From positions 1-59,245 of the forward strand of contig JBBQBH010000013.1 of NCBI GenBank assembly GCA_038317345.1: a stretch of 59,245 nt of DNA. The letters run 5' to 3'. A program made the translations under genes and the position numbers. The notes beneath the pieces are model-generated. The model did no database searches. It saw nothing but the letters and a program-made list of their open reading frames with translations, and was not told the DNA's origin. Source of the DNA: Mayfieldus sp038317345. GTDB lineage: Bacteria; Actinomycetota; Thermoleophilia; Solirubrobacterales; 70-9. Numbering within the stretch: position 1 is the stretch's first letter; each line of letters opens with the position of its first letter. Shown one piece after another: positions 30,965-39,359 of the stretch.

Positions 30965-31833
30965 ATGACGGCGACGCCTACCCGCTCGACTGGCGGGCGC
31001 GCAGCAAACTGCGCCGGCGCTTGCGTCGCAGCCTGATCGGGCGCGGTACCGGGCGCTTGGCGGACCTGGCGCTGAACGCACGCCAGCGCGCCCTCGGAGT
31101 CGGTCGGGAGCTGGACGCCCTGGCCGCCGAGGGCCCCAGCCGCGACGTGCTCGTGCTCGCCATCTACGGCGGTGACGGGGCGGAGCTCGAGGCGGCCCTG
31201 CGTCGGGTCCGCGAGTCGGTGCACAACGTCCGCGTCGCGCTGGGCTCGATGGGGCCCGCGGCGCCGGCGCTCGCCGGCGAAACCGCACTCACCGACCTGC
31301 GTGGCGGCAAGTTCGCGAACCTCAATCGGGTCGCCGAGACCGCGGGGCCTCTGGCCGCCGACTGGGTGCTGATTCTCGACGACGACCTCGGGGTCGGCCG
31401 CCACTTCCTCGACCGCCTGCTGGTGGTGGCGGAGCGCTTTCGGCTCACCCTTGCCCAGCCGGCTCTCAGTCGCGCCAGCTACGGATGGTGGAACGTGAAC
31501 CGGCGCCGTCCGGCACTGGCTCGTGAGACGCGCTTCGTCGAGATCGGCCCCGCCGTGCTCATGCATCGCGACGCCTTCAAAGCACTCACCCCCTTCCCCG
31601 ACGAGGGGATGGGTTGGGGGCTTTGCCTGCACTGGGCGGCGGTTGCCGAGCGCGAGGGATGGCGGCTCGGCGTGATCGACGCCGTGCCGGTGCGCCACGA
31701 GTCGCGCCCCACTGCCTCCGCCGTCGACGTCGTCGGAGCGCGGGCGGCGGCCGAGCGGTTGCTGGCCGGCCGCGAGCACGTCACCTATGTGGAGGCGGAG
31801 ACGGAACTGGCCCGCCACACGCACGTCGCATGA
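30961..31833 (+). CDS. DUF707-like putative glycosyltransferase
   Basis: 290 aa with GTG 30961 overlapping the upstream stop (GTGA). An Arg-rich N-terminus (residues 12-45) precedes a GT-A-like core: DVLVLAIYGGDGAELEAAL, then WVLILDDDLGVGRHFLDRLL (DDDLGVG at 140-146) and LTLAQPALSRAS, MGWGLCLHWAAVAEREGWRL and VIDAVPVRHE. The D-D-LGV...QPAL...GWGLD/C...VVD...H order matches DUF707, a family without tested function in bacteria to my knowledge. Acidic cluster is a plausible nucleotide-sugar/metal site. Confidence 0.6.
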   Translation: MNDGDAYPLDWRARSKLRRRLRRSLIGRGTGRLADLALNARQRALGVGRELDALAAEGPSRDVLVLAIYGGDGAELEAALRRVRESVHNVRVALGSMGPAAPALAGETALTDLRGGKFANLNRVAETAGPLAADWVLILDDDLGVGRHFLDRLLVVAERFRLTLAQPALSRASYGWWNVNRRRPALARETRFVEIGPAVLMHRDAFKALTPFPDEGMGWGLCLHWAAVAEREGWRLGVIDAVPVRHESRPTASAVDVVGARAAAERLLAGREHVTYVEAETELARHTHVA

Positions 31834-32990
31834 GCCCCGACCGCGAGCTGCCGAGTGTGCTCGTGCTCCACAACCGCTACCGCTCGCAGGGCGGCGAGGA
31901 GCGCGCCGCGACCGAGCAGGTGGCGCTGCTGCGCGACCGCGGCCATACGGTGAAGCTCTTGGAGCGCCCCAGCGAGAGCGGCGGCTCCGGACGGTTGCGC
32001 GCCGGGGCGGGGATGCTGCGCGGCGGTTTAGCCCCCGGCGAGGTGTCCGACGCTGTGCGCGAGATCGACGCCGACGTCGTCCACGCGCACAACACCGTGC
32101 CGCTGCTCGGGCCGCGGGCGCTGGCCGCCGCCCGGGACGCGGGAGCACGCGTGGTCATGCACCTGCACAATTACCGCCTCGTCTGCGCGATCGGAATCGC
32201 CTACCGTGACGGCACGCCGTGCACCCGCTGCCAGGGGCGAAACACCTGGCCAGGGGCCCGGCTGCGATGCCGCGGCAACGTCGGTGAAGCGCTCACCTAC
32301 GCCGCCGGCATCGCGCTGCAGCAGCGACCGATGCTTGAGGCGGTCGACCGCTTCGTCCTCACCAGCGAGGGCTCTGTGCGGATGCTCGCCCAGCTGGGGC
32401 TGCCGCTGGGCGACTACGACGTGATCCCCAACTTCCTGCCCGATTCCGCCTTCGCCGAACGCTCGGCGGCCGACTCCGGCCAGTACGCGCTCTATGCCGG
32501 GCGGCTGGCGGAGGAGAAGGGGGTGGACACGGCAATCGAGGCGGCGAAGCGCGCCGGCGTTCCACTCGCGATCGCCGGCGAGGGGCCCGACGAGCCGCGC
32601 CTGCGCCGGCTGGCGGTGGGCGATGCGGACGTCCGCTTCCTGGGCCAGCTCGATGCAGCCGCGCTGACAGCTGCTCGCGAGGGCGCCGCGGTCGCCGTCG
32701 TCCCGTCGCGCTGGCACGAGCCGCATCCCTATGCGGTCTCCGGACCGATGGCAGCCGGGCTGCCGGTGCTCGCCTCGGAGATCGGTGGGCTTCCGGAGAT
32801 GGTCGGGCCAGACGCAACCGTCGAGCCCACCGACGCTGGCGCCTGGGCCGAAGCGCTGGGGGAGCTGTGGGACGACCCAAAGCTGCGCCGCGAGCGCGGC
32901 GAGGCGGCGCTGGCCCGGGCCCGCGAGCGCTTCGGCGAGGACGGGTACTACGAACGGATGATGGCCTGCTACCGAACGGCGCTGGCATGA
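31830..32990 (+). CDS. Glycosyltransferase family 4
   Basis: 386 aa, ATG 31830 overlapping the previous stop (ATGA). GT-B fold: N-domain VLVLHNRYRSQGGEERAATE and DADVVHAHNTVPLLGP; C-domain ALYAGRLAEEKGVDTAIEAA, LAIAGEGPDEPRLR and the Glu-containing donor loop RWHEPHPYAVSGPMAAGLPVLASEIGGLPEM. A Cys-rich insert PCTRCQGRNTWPGARLRCRG (about 130-149) is shared with a subgroup of GT4 proteins. Retaining transfer of a nucleotide-activated hexose or heptose is expected; acceptor unknown. Confidence 0.92.
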   Translation: MSPDRELPSVLVLHNRYRSQGGEERAATEQVALLRDRGHTVKLLERPSESGGSGRLRAGAGMLRGGLAPGEVSDAVREIDADVVHAHNTVPLLGPRALAAARDAGARVVMHLHNYRLVCAIGIAYRDGTPCTRCQGRNTWPGARLRCRGNVGEALTYAAGIALQQRPMLEAVDRFVLTSEGSVRMLAQLGLPLGDYDVIPNFLPDSAFAERSAADSGQYALYAGRLAEEKGVDTAIEAAKRAGVPLAIAGEGPDEPRLRRLAVGDADVRFLGQLDAAALTAAREGAAVAVVPSRWHEPHPYAVSGPMAAGLPVLASEIGGLPEMVGPDATVEPTDAGAWAEALGELWDDPKLRRERGEAALARARERFGEDGYYERMMACYRTALA

Positions 32991-33781
32991 GCTCGGGCGG
33001 CCAGAGCAGCGCTGAAATCGCCACTCGTAATTTGCTTGGGATCGAGTTCGAGCTCACCGACTACGACGGCACGCTTGCCTGCATCGAGGAGATGCTCGCC
33101 GGCGATCGGCGCGGCTACCTCTGCTGCACCTCGGTCCATGGCCTGATGGAGAGTCGCCGCGACCCCGAGCTGGCGGTGGTGCTGAACGGCGCGACGCTCA
33201 ACCTCCCCGACGGCATGCCGGTGGTCTGGGCGCTCAACCTGCTCAGCGAGGGAAAGCCGTTGCGCGACCGCGTCTACGGGCCGACGCTGATGCAACGTGC
33301 CTGCGACCGGGCGGCGGCGGCAGGCACCGGCGTCTATCTATATGGGGGCCACGACGAAGGAGCGCTGCGGGAGCTGAAGACCGGCCTGCGGCGCCGCGCG
33401 CCGGCGATCGATATCGCGGGCGACTACAGCCCTCCCCACCGTGACCTGACGGCGGACGAGGAGCGCGAGGTGGCGCAGCGAATCGACGAGTCCGGTGCCG
33501 GGATCGTCTGGTGCGGGATCTCGACCCCGCGCCAGGAGAAGTGGGTGGCGCGGATGCGCCCACTGGTCAAGGCGCCGGTCCTGGTCAGCGTCGGCGCCGC
33601 CTTCGACTTCCTCGCCGGGCGTGTCTCCCAGGCGCCGTCCTGGATGCAGCGCCGCGGCCTCGAATGGGCCTACCGCCTCGGGCGCGAGCCCCGGCGGCTC
33701 GGCCCCCGCTATTTGCGCAGCAATCCCGCCTTCGTCGCCGCCGTGGCCCGCCAGTACAGGCGCGAGCGCGGGTGGCGGTGA
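32987..33781 (+). CDS. WecG/TagA/CpsF-family glycosyltransferase (GT26)
   Basis: 264 aa, ATG 32987 (ATGA overlap). Family marks: CTSVHGLMESRRDPELAVVLNGATLNLPDGMPVVWALN and YGPTLMQRACDRAAAAGTGVYLYGGH, then WCGISTPRQEKWVARM and VSVGAAFDFLAGRVSQAPSWMQRRGLEW. GT26 enzymes typically add N-acetylmannosaminuronic acid, ManNAc or a hexose to a lipid-linked acceptor early in polymer assembly. The C-terminal basic helix (RRERGWR) suggests peripheral membrane contact. Confidence 0.93.
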   Translation: MSSGGQSSAEIATRNLLGIEFELTDYDGTLACIEEMLAGDRRGYLCCTSVHGLMESRRDPELAVVLNGATLNLPDGMPVVWALNLLSEGKPLRDRVYGPTLMQRACDRAAAAGTGVYLYGGHDEGALRELKTGLRRRAPAIDIAGDYSPPHRDLTADEEREVAQRIDESGAGIVWCGISTPRQEKWVARMRPLVKAPVLVSVGAAFDFLAGRVSQAPSWMQRRGLEWAYRLGREPRRLGPRYLRSNPAFVAAVARQYRRERGWR

Positions 33782-35085
33782 ACCCGATGGGTAGAGTCTC
33801 GCCCGTGGCCAGTGCCGTCCGTGAGGCGTCCGCGGGACAGGCCGACGATGTCCGGCTCATGGTCCCGTCCGACGACGTCGCCGATCCCGAGCTCTCGATC
33901 GTCATCCCGGCGCTCGACGAGGAACTGACAATCGGCGAGTTCGTCGAATGGTGCCGGGAAGGCCTTCGCAAGGCCGGTGTCGTCGGCGAGATCCTGATCA
34001 TCGACAGCTCCTCCGACCGAACGGCGGAGATCGCTCTCTCCAAGGGCGCCCGGGTCCTGGCAACGCCGAAGCGGGGACTGGGCCGCGCCTACATCGACGC
34101 ACTGCCGTTCATCCGCGGCCGCTATGTGCTGATGGGCGACGCCGATTGCACCTACGACTTCCGCGAGTTGGGCCCCTTCGTCGAGCGTATGCGCGAGGGC
34201 TATGAGTTCGTGATGGGCTCGAGGTGGAAGGGCTACATCGAGCCCGGCTCGATGCCCTGGCTTCACCGCTACCTCGGCACCCCGATCACGACCTGGATTC
34301 TCAACGTCCTCTACTCGAGCGACTTCTCCGACATCCACTGCGGGATGCGCGGCATCACCCGCGATGCGCTGGAGCGAATGGACATTCAGTCGCAGTCCTG
34401 GGAGTACGCGTCGGAGATGGTGCTGAAGTCGGTCCATATGGACCTTCAGACCGCCGAAGTGCCGGTCCGTTTCCTCAAGGACCCCGAAGGGCGGCTCAGC
34501 CACCACAAGCGGTCGGGGTGGCTGTCCCCGTTCAAGGCCGCCTGGATCAACCTGCGCGCGATGTTCGTCTACGGGTCCGACTTCTTCGTCTTCAAGCCGG
34601 GCATCGTGCTCACGATCCTCGGGCTGCTCATCGTCCTGCCCGTGAGCTTCGGTGACCTCGATGTGGGGGCCGTCACCCTGTCGCTGAACTGGCAGTTCCT
34701 AGGGCTGGCGATGCTCGTGGTCGGGCTCCAAGGCTTCTTCCTGGGCTGTATTGCCCAGGTGCTCTTCGATTACACGGGCCGCAACACACGTCGCTGGATG
34801 CGCGTCTTCCCCTACACGCGTACCGCCCTGATCGCGCTCGGCCTCGTCGTCCTGGGCGTGTGCCTGGCCCTGCCCCTCGTGTTCAGCTATTTCGACCAAG
34901 ACTTTCGCCTCAGCGCGGCCGAGAGCGGCAAGAATCACCTGGCGCTGACCGGACTGGCGGCGGTGATCGCCGGAGCGCAGCTCTTCGTCTCCATGCTCCT
35001 GCTCCACGGCACCGTCGCCGCGACCGCAAGGACTCGCCAGCGCACTGGGACCAGTGCGGATCGGAGAACCGGTGTCCTACGTTAG
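33778..35085 (+). CDS. GT2 glycosyltransferase with C-terminal membrane helices (dolichol-phosphate-mannose-synthase-like)
   Basis: 435 aa, GTG 33778 overlapping the GT26 stop (ATG 33787 possible). GT-A domain: LSIVIPALDEELTIGEFV, EILIIDSSSDRTAEIA, RGLGRAYIDALPFIRGRYVLMGDADCTYD (DAD metal motif), IHCGMRGITRDALERM. C-terminal half has four hydrophobic segments (FFVFKPGIVLTILGLLIVL, LGLAMLVVGLQGFFLGCIAQ, LIALGLVVLGVCLALPLVF, LTGLAAVIAGAQLFVSMLLL). Such proteins charge polyprenyl phosphate with a sugar for use outside the membrane. Could feed the GT-C-like protein at 40170-43340. Confidence 0.88.
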   Translation: MNPMGRVSPVASAVREASAGQADDVRLMVPSDDVADPELSIVIPALDEELTIGEFVEWCREGLRKAGVVGEILIIDSSSDRTAEIALSKGARVLATPKRGLGRAYIDALPFIRGRYVLMGDADCTYDFRELGPFVERMREGYEFVMGSRWKGYIEPGSMPWLHRYLGTPITTWILNVLYSSDFSDIHCGMRGITRDALERMDIQSQSWEYASEMVLKSVHMDLQTAEVPVRFLKDPEGRLSHHKRSGWLSPFKAAWINLRAMFVYGSDFFVFKPGIVLTILGLLIVLPVSFGDLDVGAVTLSLNWQFLGLAMLVVGLQGFFLGCIAQVLFDYTGRNTRRWMRVFPYTRTALIALGLVVLGVCLALPLVFSYFDQDFRLSAAESGKNHLALTGLAAVIAGAQLFVSMLLLHGTVAATARTRQRTGTSADRRTGVLR

Positions 35086-35830
35086 GTACTACGGCCGGCT
35101 GATTCGCGAGTCCGGTTACTCGGTCGCAAAGGGAGCCGCACTTCCGTTCGTCCGCCGCGACGCGGTGCGTTCCGGGGCCCACGCGATGTCCTATCCGATT
35201 TCCTCCTACGCGCCCTGGCAGGCCGACGAGGACTTCCAGCGCGTCTATCGGGCGGTGAGGAAGCACACCCTGGTCGACGTCTGGCGCTGCTATGAGCTCT
35301 GGACCATGGTCGGAGAGTTGCGCGAGGTGCCGGGCGCGATCGTCGAGGTCGGCGTCTGGCGGGGCGGCAGCGGCGCGATCATGGCCACCCGTGCGAAGGC
35401 GCTCGGGATCCCCGACCCGGTCTATCTCTGCGACACATGGGAGGGCGTCGTGAAGACGGGCGACCTCGACACCTACTACCGCGACGGCAAGCACGACGAC
35501 ACTTCCCGGGAGATCGTCGAAGCGCTGGTCCAGCGGCTCGGATTGGACAACGTCGAGCTGCTCCAGGGCGTCTTCCCGGAGGAAACCGGCGACCGCATCG
35601 CCGACCGGAGCCTGCGCCTGTGCCACGTCGACGTCGATGTCTACCAGTCGGCGAAGGACGTCTTCGACTGGGCCTGGGAGCGTCTCTCGCCGGGCGGCCT
35701 CGCCGTCTTCGACGACTACGGCTTTCCCGCCTGCCCCGGCGTCACCAAGTTCGTCGACGAGCAGCGCGGGCGCGACGACCGCCTCGTGCTGCATAACCTC
35801 AACGGCCACGGGATCGTGGTGAAGCGCTGA
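35072..35830 (+). CDS. TylF/MycF-type O-methyltransferase
   Basis: 252 aa from GTG 35072, which has GGAG at 5-base spacing; GTG 35054 is the longer alternative. It overlaps the end of the GT2 gene by 14 bp. TylF-like features: HTLVDVWRCYELWTMVGEL, AIVEVGVWRGGSGAIMA (SAM loop), VYLCDTWEGV, CHVDVDVYQSAKDVFDW, GGLAVFDDYGFPACPGVTKFVDE (Mg2+-type Asp pair). Family members O-methylate sugars of macrolides or glycans, so methylation of a glycan hydroxyl is likely. Confidence 0.85.
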   Translation: MSYVRYYGRLIRESGYSVAKGAALPFVRRDAVRSGAHAMSYPISSYAPWQADEDFQRVYRAVRKHTLVDVWRCYELWTMVGELREVPGAIVEVGVWRGGSGAIMATRAKALGIPDPVYLCDTWEGVVKTGDLDTYYRDGKHDDTSREIVEALVQRLGLDNVELLQGVFPEETGDRIADRSLRLCHVDVDVYQSAKDVFDWAWERLSPGGLAVFDDYGFPACPGVTKFVDEQRGRDDRLVLHNLNGHGIVVKR

Positions 35831-36459
35831 TGGCAACCGCGCAGCATTCCCAGAGGGCGGGCTCCTACGGTCAGCACCGGCCCCCTACCTCGGTCGATCG
35901 TTTCGGCGTCTGGCTCTCGACCCGCCGCATCCGCCGCGCCGTGCCGGACTTCAGCGGCAAGCGGGTTGGCGACTTCGGCTGCGGCTACGACGCGACCTTC
36001 GCACGCACGATCCTCGACCGCGTGCGGGAGCTGGTGCTGATCGACGTCGCGATCGCCCCCGATCTCAAGGAACACCCGAAGGTGGCCGCGACCGAGGGCT
36101 CGCTGCCGGAAGCGCTCGAGGACCTCGAGGATTCCTCGCTGGACGTGATCGTCCTCAATTCCGTCCTCGAGCATCTCTGGGAGCCCGAGCGCGCGCTCGT
36201 GGGCGTGCACCGGATCGCCCGGCCCGGGGGCGTCGTGCTGGTCAACGTGCCGTCCTGGCGCGGCAAGCGCTGGCTCGAGCTGAGCGCCTTCCGGCTCGGG
36301 GCCAGCCCGGCCGAGGAGATGGACGACCACAAGGCCTACTACGACCCCCGTGACCTCTGGCCGCTGCTGGTGCGCGCCGGCTTTCGGCCCCATGACATCC
36401 GCTGCTTCCGCCACAAGTTCGGCCTCAATACCTTCGCCGAGTGCCGGAGGGGTCAATGA
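35830..36459 (+). CDS. Class I SAM-dependent methyltransferase
   Basis: 209 aa, start overlapping the previous stop by one base (TGATG). SAM motif KRVGDFGCGYDATFARTIL, acidic strand ELVLIDVAI, then LDVIVLNSVLEHLWEPERALVGVHRIARPGGVVLVNVPSWRGKRWLE. Typical of small Methyltransf_11-type enzymes. Cotranscribed with glycosyltransferases and followed directly by the SIS gene (ATGA-type overlap), so a sugar acceptor is likely. Confidence 0.85.
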   Translation: MATAQHSQRAGSYGQHRPPTSVDRFGVWLSTRRIRRAVPDFSGKRVGDFGCGYDATFARTILDRVRELVLIDVAIAPDLKEHPKVAATEGSLPEALEDLEDSSLDVIVLNSVLEHLWEPERALVGVHRIARPGGVVLVNVPSWRGKRWLELSAFRLGASPAEEMDDHKAYYDPRDLWPLLVRAGFRPHDIRCFRHKFGLNTFAECRRGQ

Positions 36460-37058
36460 TGGCTTCCTTTTCCGACGACTTCCTCGCCGAGACCACCGAG
36501 ATCGTGGCGGCGCTCGACCGCGAGGACATCGAGCGCGTCGCCTCAGGGCTGGCTCGGGTGCGTGATGACGGCGGCCGCCTCTTCATCCTCGGCGTCGGAG
36601 GCTCTGCTGGGCACGCGAGCCACGCCGTCAACGACTTCCGCAAGCTCTGCGCGCTGGAGGCCTACGCGCCCACCGACAACGTCTCCGAGCTGACGGCCCG
36701 GGTCAACGACGAAGGCTGGGACACGACTTTTTCCGAGTGGCTGAAGGGGTCGCGGATCGGCGAAGGCGACGCGATCCTCGTCTTCTCGGTCGGCGGCGGC
36801 GACCGTGATCGTGGGATCTCGGCCAACCTGGTGCTGGCAGTCGAGCAGGCGCGATCGGCAGGCGCCCGAGTGTTCGGGGTCGTCGGACGCGACGGCGGCC
36901 ACACGCGCAAGGTCGCCGATGCCTCGGTGGTGATTCCGCCCCTGCACCCCGACCGCACGACCCCCCACACCGAGGGCCTCTGTGCGGTCGTCTGGCACCT
37001 GCTGGTCACCCACCCAGCCCTCGCCCGGGTCCCAACCAAGTGGGAGTCGGTGAAGTGA
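36456..37058 (+). CDS. SIS-domain sugar-phosphate isomerase (GmhA-like)
   Basis: 200 aa from ATG 36456, GGAGG 7 bases upstream. SIS fold with RLFILGVGGSAGHASHAVND (46-53 phosphate loop), NVSELTARVNDEGWDTTFSEWL, ILVFSVGGGDRDRGISANLVLAVE and GVVGRDGGHTRKVADASVVIP, which follow the phosphoheptose isomerase GmhA order. The catalytic pair of E. coli GmhA (Glu65, His180) is not clearly kept: the equivalent region reads SHAVNDFRK and TEGLCAVVWH. With gmhB and, at 53 kb, hddA/hddC-like genes, conversion of sedoheptulose 7-phosphate to D-glycero-D-manno-heptose 7-phosphate is the best guess. Confidence 0.72.
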   Translation: MMASFSDDFLAETTEIVAALDREDIERVASGLARVRDDGGRLFILGVGGSAGHASHAVNDFRKLCALEAYAPTDNVSELTARVNDEGWDTTFSEWLKGSRIGEGDAILVFSVGGGDRDRGISANLVLAVEQARSAGARVFGVVGRDGGHTRKVADASVVIPPLHPDRTTPHTEGLCAVVWHLLVTHPALARVPTKWESVK

Positions 37059-37089
37059 GTCCGCTTCCGGGCTTCGGGGCATCGCCACG

Positions 37090-38052
37090 GTGAGCCGCTA
37101 CTTCATCGTCGGCGGCGCCGGCTTCATTGGCAGCCACTTCGTCGACCGGCTGCTCGAAGACGGCGAGGAGGTGACCATCTTCGACAACTTCACCTCCGGG
37201 CGAGAGTGGCACCTGGAGCCGCACGCGGATGACGAGCGACTTGCCGTCGTGCGGGGCGACGTCGGCGACCTCGCGGCTCTCACCGAGGCGATGCGCGGCC
37301 ACGAGGTGGTGATCCACCTCGCCTCCAACCCCGACATCGCCCGCGCCGCGACCGAACCCGCGATCGACTTCGACCAGGGGACCCTGCTCACCCACCACGT
37401 CGTCGAGGCGATGCGCGTCACCTCGACCCCCCAGATCCTCTACGCGTCGGGCAGCGGCGTCTACGGGGACATCGGCGAGACCGAGGCAGACGAGGACTTC
37501 GGGCCGTTGGTACCGATCTCGACCTATGGCGCCAGCAAGCTCGCCGGCGAGGGCCTGATCGCCGCCTACTGCCACATGTTCGACCTGCGCGGCTGCGTCT
37601 TTCGATTCGGCAACGTGGTCGGGTCCCGCCAGACGCACGGGGTCGGCTTCGACTTCGTCCGCCGCCTGCTCGACGACCCGGCGCGCCTGCCGATCCTCGG
37701 CGACGGCAGCCAGAGCAAGTCCTACATCCACGTGAGCGACGTGGTCGACGCGGTGCTGACCGCGCTGGCGAAGACGGAGCAGCCATTTGGCGCCTACAAC
37801 GTCGCCACCGGCGACTACATCACCGTGACCGAGATCGCCGACCTTGCGGTCGAGTGCGTCGGTCTGGGACCTGGGAGCGTCGAGTACGAGTACAGCGGCG
37901 GCGACCGCGGCTGGAAGGGCGACATCCCGGTGGTGCGTCTGGACACGGACCGCATCCGTGCCCTCGGCTGGGAGAACGCGATGGGCTCGCGCGAGGCGCT
38001 GCGCGAATCGATGCTCGCGATGCTGCCCGAAGCCCGCGCCGGGCGGCTGTGA
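37090..38052 (+). CDS. NAD-dependent epimerase/dehydratase (extended SDR, nucleotide-sugar type)
   Basis: 320 aa, GTG start, 31 bp after the SIS gene. Rossmann GGAGFIGS at 8-15, FDNFTSG for the NAD ribose, HLASNPDIARAATEP, ASGSGVYG and the catalytic Tyr146xxxLys150 in STYGASK. C-terminal substrate part: GDGSQSKSYIHVSDVVDAV and YEYSGGDRGWKGDIP. Overall most like UDP-glucose 4-epimerase relatives. Sitting between the isomerase and GmhB, it may modify the heptose or another nucleotide sugar; position epimerised is unknown. Confidence 0.85.
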   Translation: MSRYFIVGGAGFIGSHFVDRLLEDGEEVTIFDNFTSGREWHLEPHADDERLAVVRGDVGDLAALTEAMRGHEVVIHLASNPDIARAATEPAIDFDQGTLLTHHVVEAMRVTSTPQILYASGSGVYGDIGETEADEDFGPLVPISTYGASKLAGEGLIAAYCHMFDLRGCVFRFGNVVGSRQTHGVGFDFVRRLLDDPARLPILGDGSQSKSYIHVSDVVDAVLTALAKTEQPFGAYNVATGDYITVTEIADLAVECVGLGPGSVEYEYSGGDRGWKGDIPVVRLDTDRIRALGWENAMGSREALRESMLAMLPEARAGRL

Positions 38053-38651
38053 ACCCGCCAGGCGACTCCTCCGAGACGCAGGAGCCCGCCAAACGCCGCG
38101 CCGTCTTCCTCGATCGCGACGGGGTACTGAACCGCGCCGTCGTCGTCGACGGCAAGCCGCTGCCGCCGGCCTCGGTCGAGGAGCTGGAGCTGCTGCCGGG
38201 CGTCGAGCAGGCGTGCCGAGAGCTGCACGAGGCCGGACTGCTGCTGATCGTGGTCACCAACCAGCCCGACGTCGCCCGCGGCACGCAGACGATGGCGACC
38301 GTGGGGGAGCTGAATCGCGAGTTGTCCTCGCGCCTGCCCCTCGACGAGATCCGTGTCTGCCCCCACGACGACGCCGATCGCTGCCGGTGCCGCAAGCCCG
38401 CCCCGGGCATGCTCCTCGACGCCGCGCGCGAGCACGGAATCGAGCTCGAGAGAAGCGTCATGGTCGGCGATCGCTGGCGCGACATCGAGGCTGGACGCCG
38501 AGCCGGCTGCGCGACTGTCTTCCTCGACTCGGGTTATTCTGAGCGGTCTCCCGAGGGGCCCGACCTGACCGTGGGCACGCTCGGCGAGGCTGTGCCCTGG
38601 ATTCTCGAAAGATCAGCGGAAGGACGATCTGACCATGCCCACAGTCGATGA
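38049..38651 (+). CDS. gmhB: D-glycero-D-manno-heptose 1,7-bisphosphate phosphatase (GmhB-like)
   Basis: 200 aa, GTG start overlapping the epimerase stop (GTGA). HAD-IIIA phosphatase: nucleophile loop VFLDRDGVLNR (Asp22, Asp24), motif II VVTNQPDVARG, Zn-binding loop CPHDDADRCRCRKP (Cys104, His106, Cys112, Cys114), final MVGDRWRDIEAG (Asp141). These are the defining features of GmhB/HisB-N. Length fits. Removes the C7 phosphate in ADP- or GDP-heptose synthesis. Its 3' end overlaps the transaldolase start by 17 bp. Confidence 0.88.
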   Translation: MNPPGDSSETQEPAKRRAVFLDRDGVLNRAVVVDGKPLPPASVEELELLPGVEQACRELHEAGLLLIVVTNQPDVARGTQTMATVGELNRELSSRLPLDEIRVCPHDDADRCRCRKPAPGMLLDAAREHGIELERSVMVGDRWRDIEAGRRAGCATVFLDSGYSERSPEGPDLTVGTLGEAVPWILERSAEGRSDHAHSR

Positions 38652-39354
38652 CCTGAAGATCAAGATCTTCGCCGACGGCGCCGACCTCGAGGGGATCGCG
38701 AAGCTGGCGAAGGACCCGTTGATCAAGGGCTTCACCACCAACCCGACGCTGATGGCGAAGGCCAACGGCGCGATGGTCTACGAGGACTTCGCCCGCGAGG
38801 TGCTCGAGGCCGTCGACGGCAAGGCCGTGTCCTTCGAGGTCTTCTCGGACGAGTTCGACGACATGGAGCGCCAGGCGAGGCTGATCTCGAGCTGGGCCGA
38901 CAACGTCTACACCAAGGTCCCGGTCACCAATACGCGCGGGGAGAGCTCCGGCGATTTGATTCGCAAGCTCACCGCCGACGGCGTGAAGCTCAACGTCACC
39001 GCGCTGATGACGCCCGCTCAAACCGCCGACGTCGCCACCTGCCTAAAGGACGGCCCGCCAAGCATCATCTCGGTATTCGCGGGGCGGGTCGCCGACACCG
39101 GTCGCGACCCGGTGCCGCTGATGGCCGAGGCCCTTGAGGCGGCCTCCTCGGCCCCGAACGCGGAGCTTCTCTGGGCCAGCCCCCGAGAGCTGCTCAACAT
39201 CGTCCAGGCCGACGAGGTCGGCTGCCACATCATCACGGTGACCCACGACGTCCTCGCCAAGCTCCCGACGCTGGGCAAGGACCTGGACGAGTTCTCGCTC
39301 GACACCGTGAAGATGTTCCACGACTCGGCGAAGTCGGCCGCCTTCACGCTCTGA
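38635..39354 (+). CDS. tal: Transaldolase
   Basis: 239 aa, the short (TalC/F6P-aldolase-like) class. FADGADLEGI, GFTTNPTLM (33-41), and Schiff-base Lys94 in NVYTKVPVTN are clear; the C-terminal DEFSLDTVKMFHDSAKSAAF ends the barrel. The GmhB gene overlaps its start by 17 bp. Transaldolase forms sedoheptulose 7-phosphate, which is the substrate of GmhA-type isomerases, so its place inside the heptose genes is biochemically coherent. Fructose-6-phosphate aldolase activity cannot be ruled out. Confidence 0.88.
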   Translation: MPTVDDLKIKIFADGADLEGIAKLAKDPLIKGFTTNPTLMAKANGAMVYEDFAREVLEAVDGKAVSFEVFSDEFDDMERQARLISSWADNVYTKVPVTNTRGESSGDLIRKLTADGVKLNVTALMTPAQTADVATCLKDGPPSIISVFAGRVADTGRDPVPLMAEALEAASSAPNAELLWASPRELLNIVQADEVGCHIITVTHDVLAKLPTLGKDLDEFSLDTVKMFHDSAKSAAFTL

Positions 39355-39359
39355 GCCCC

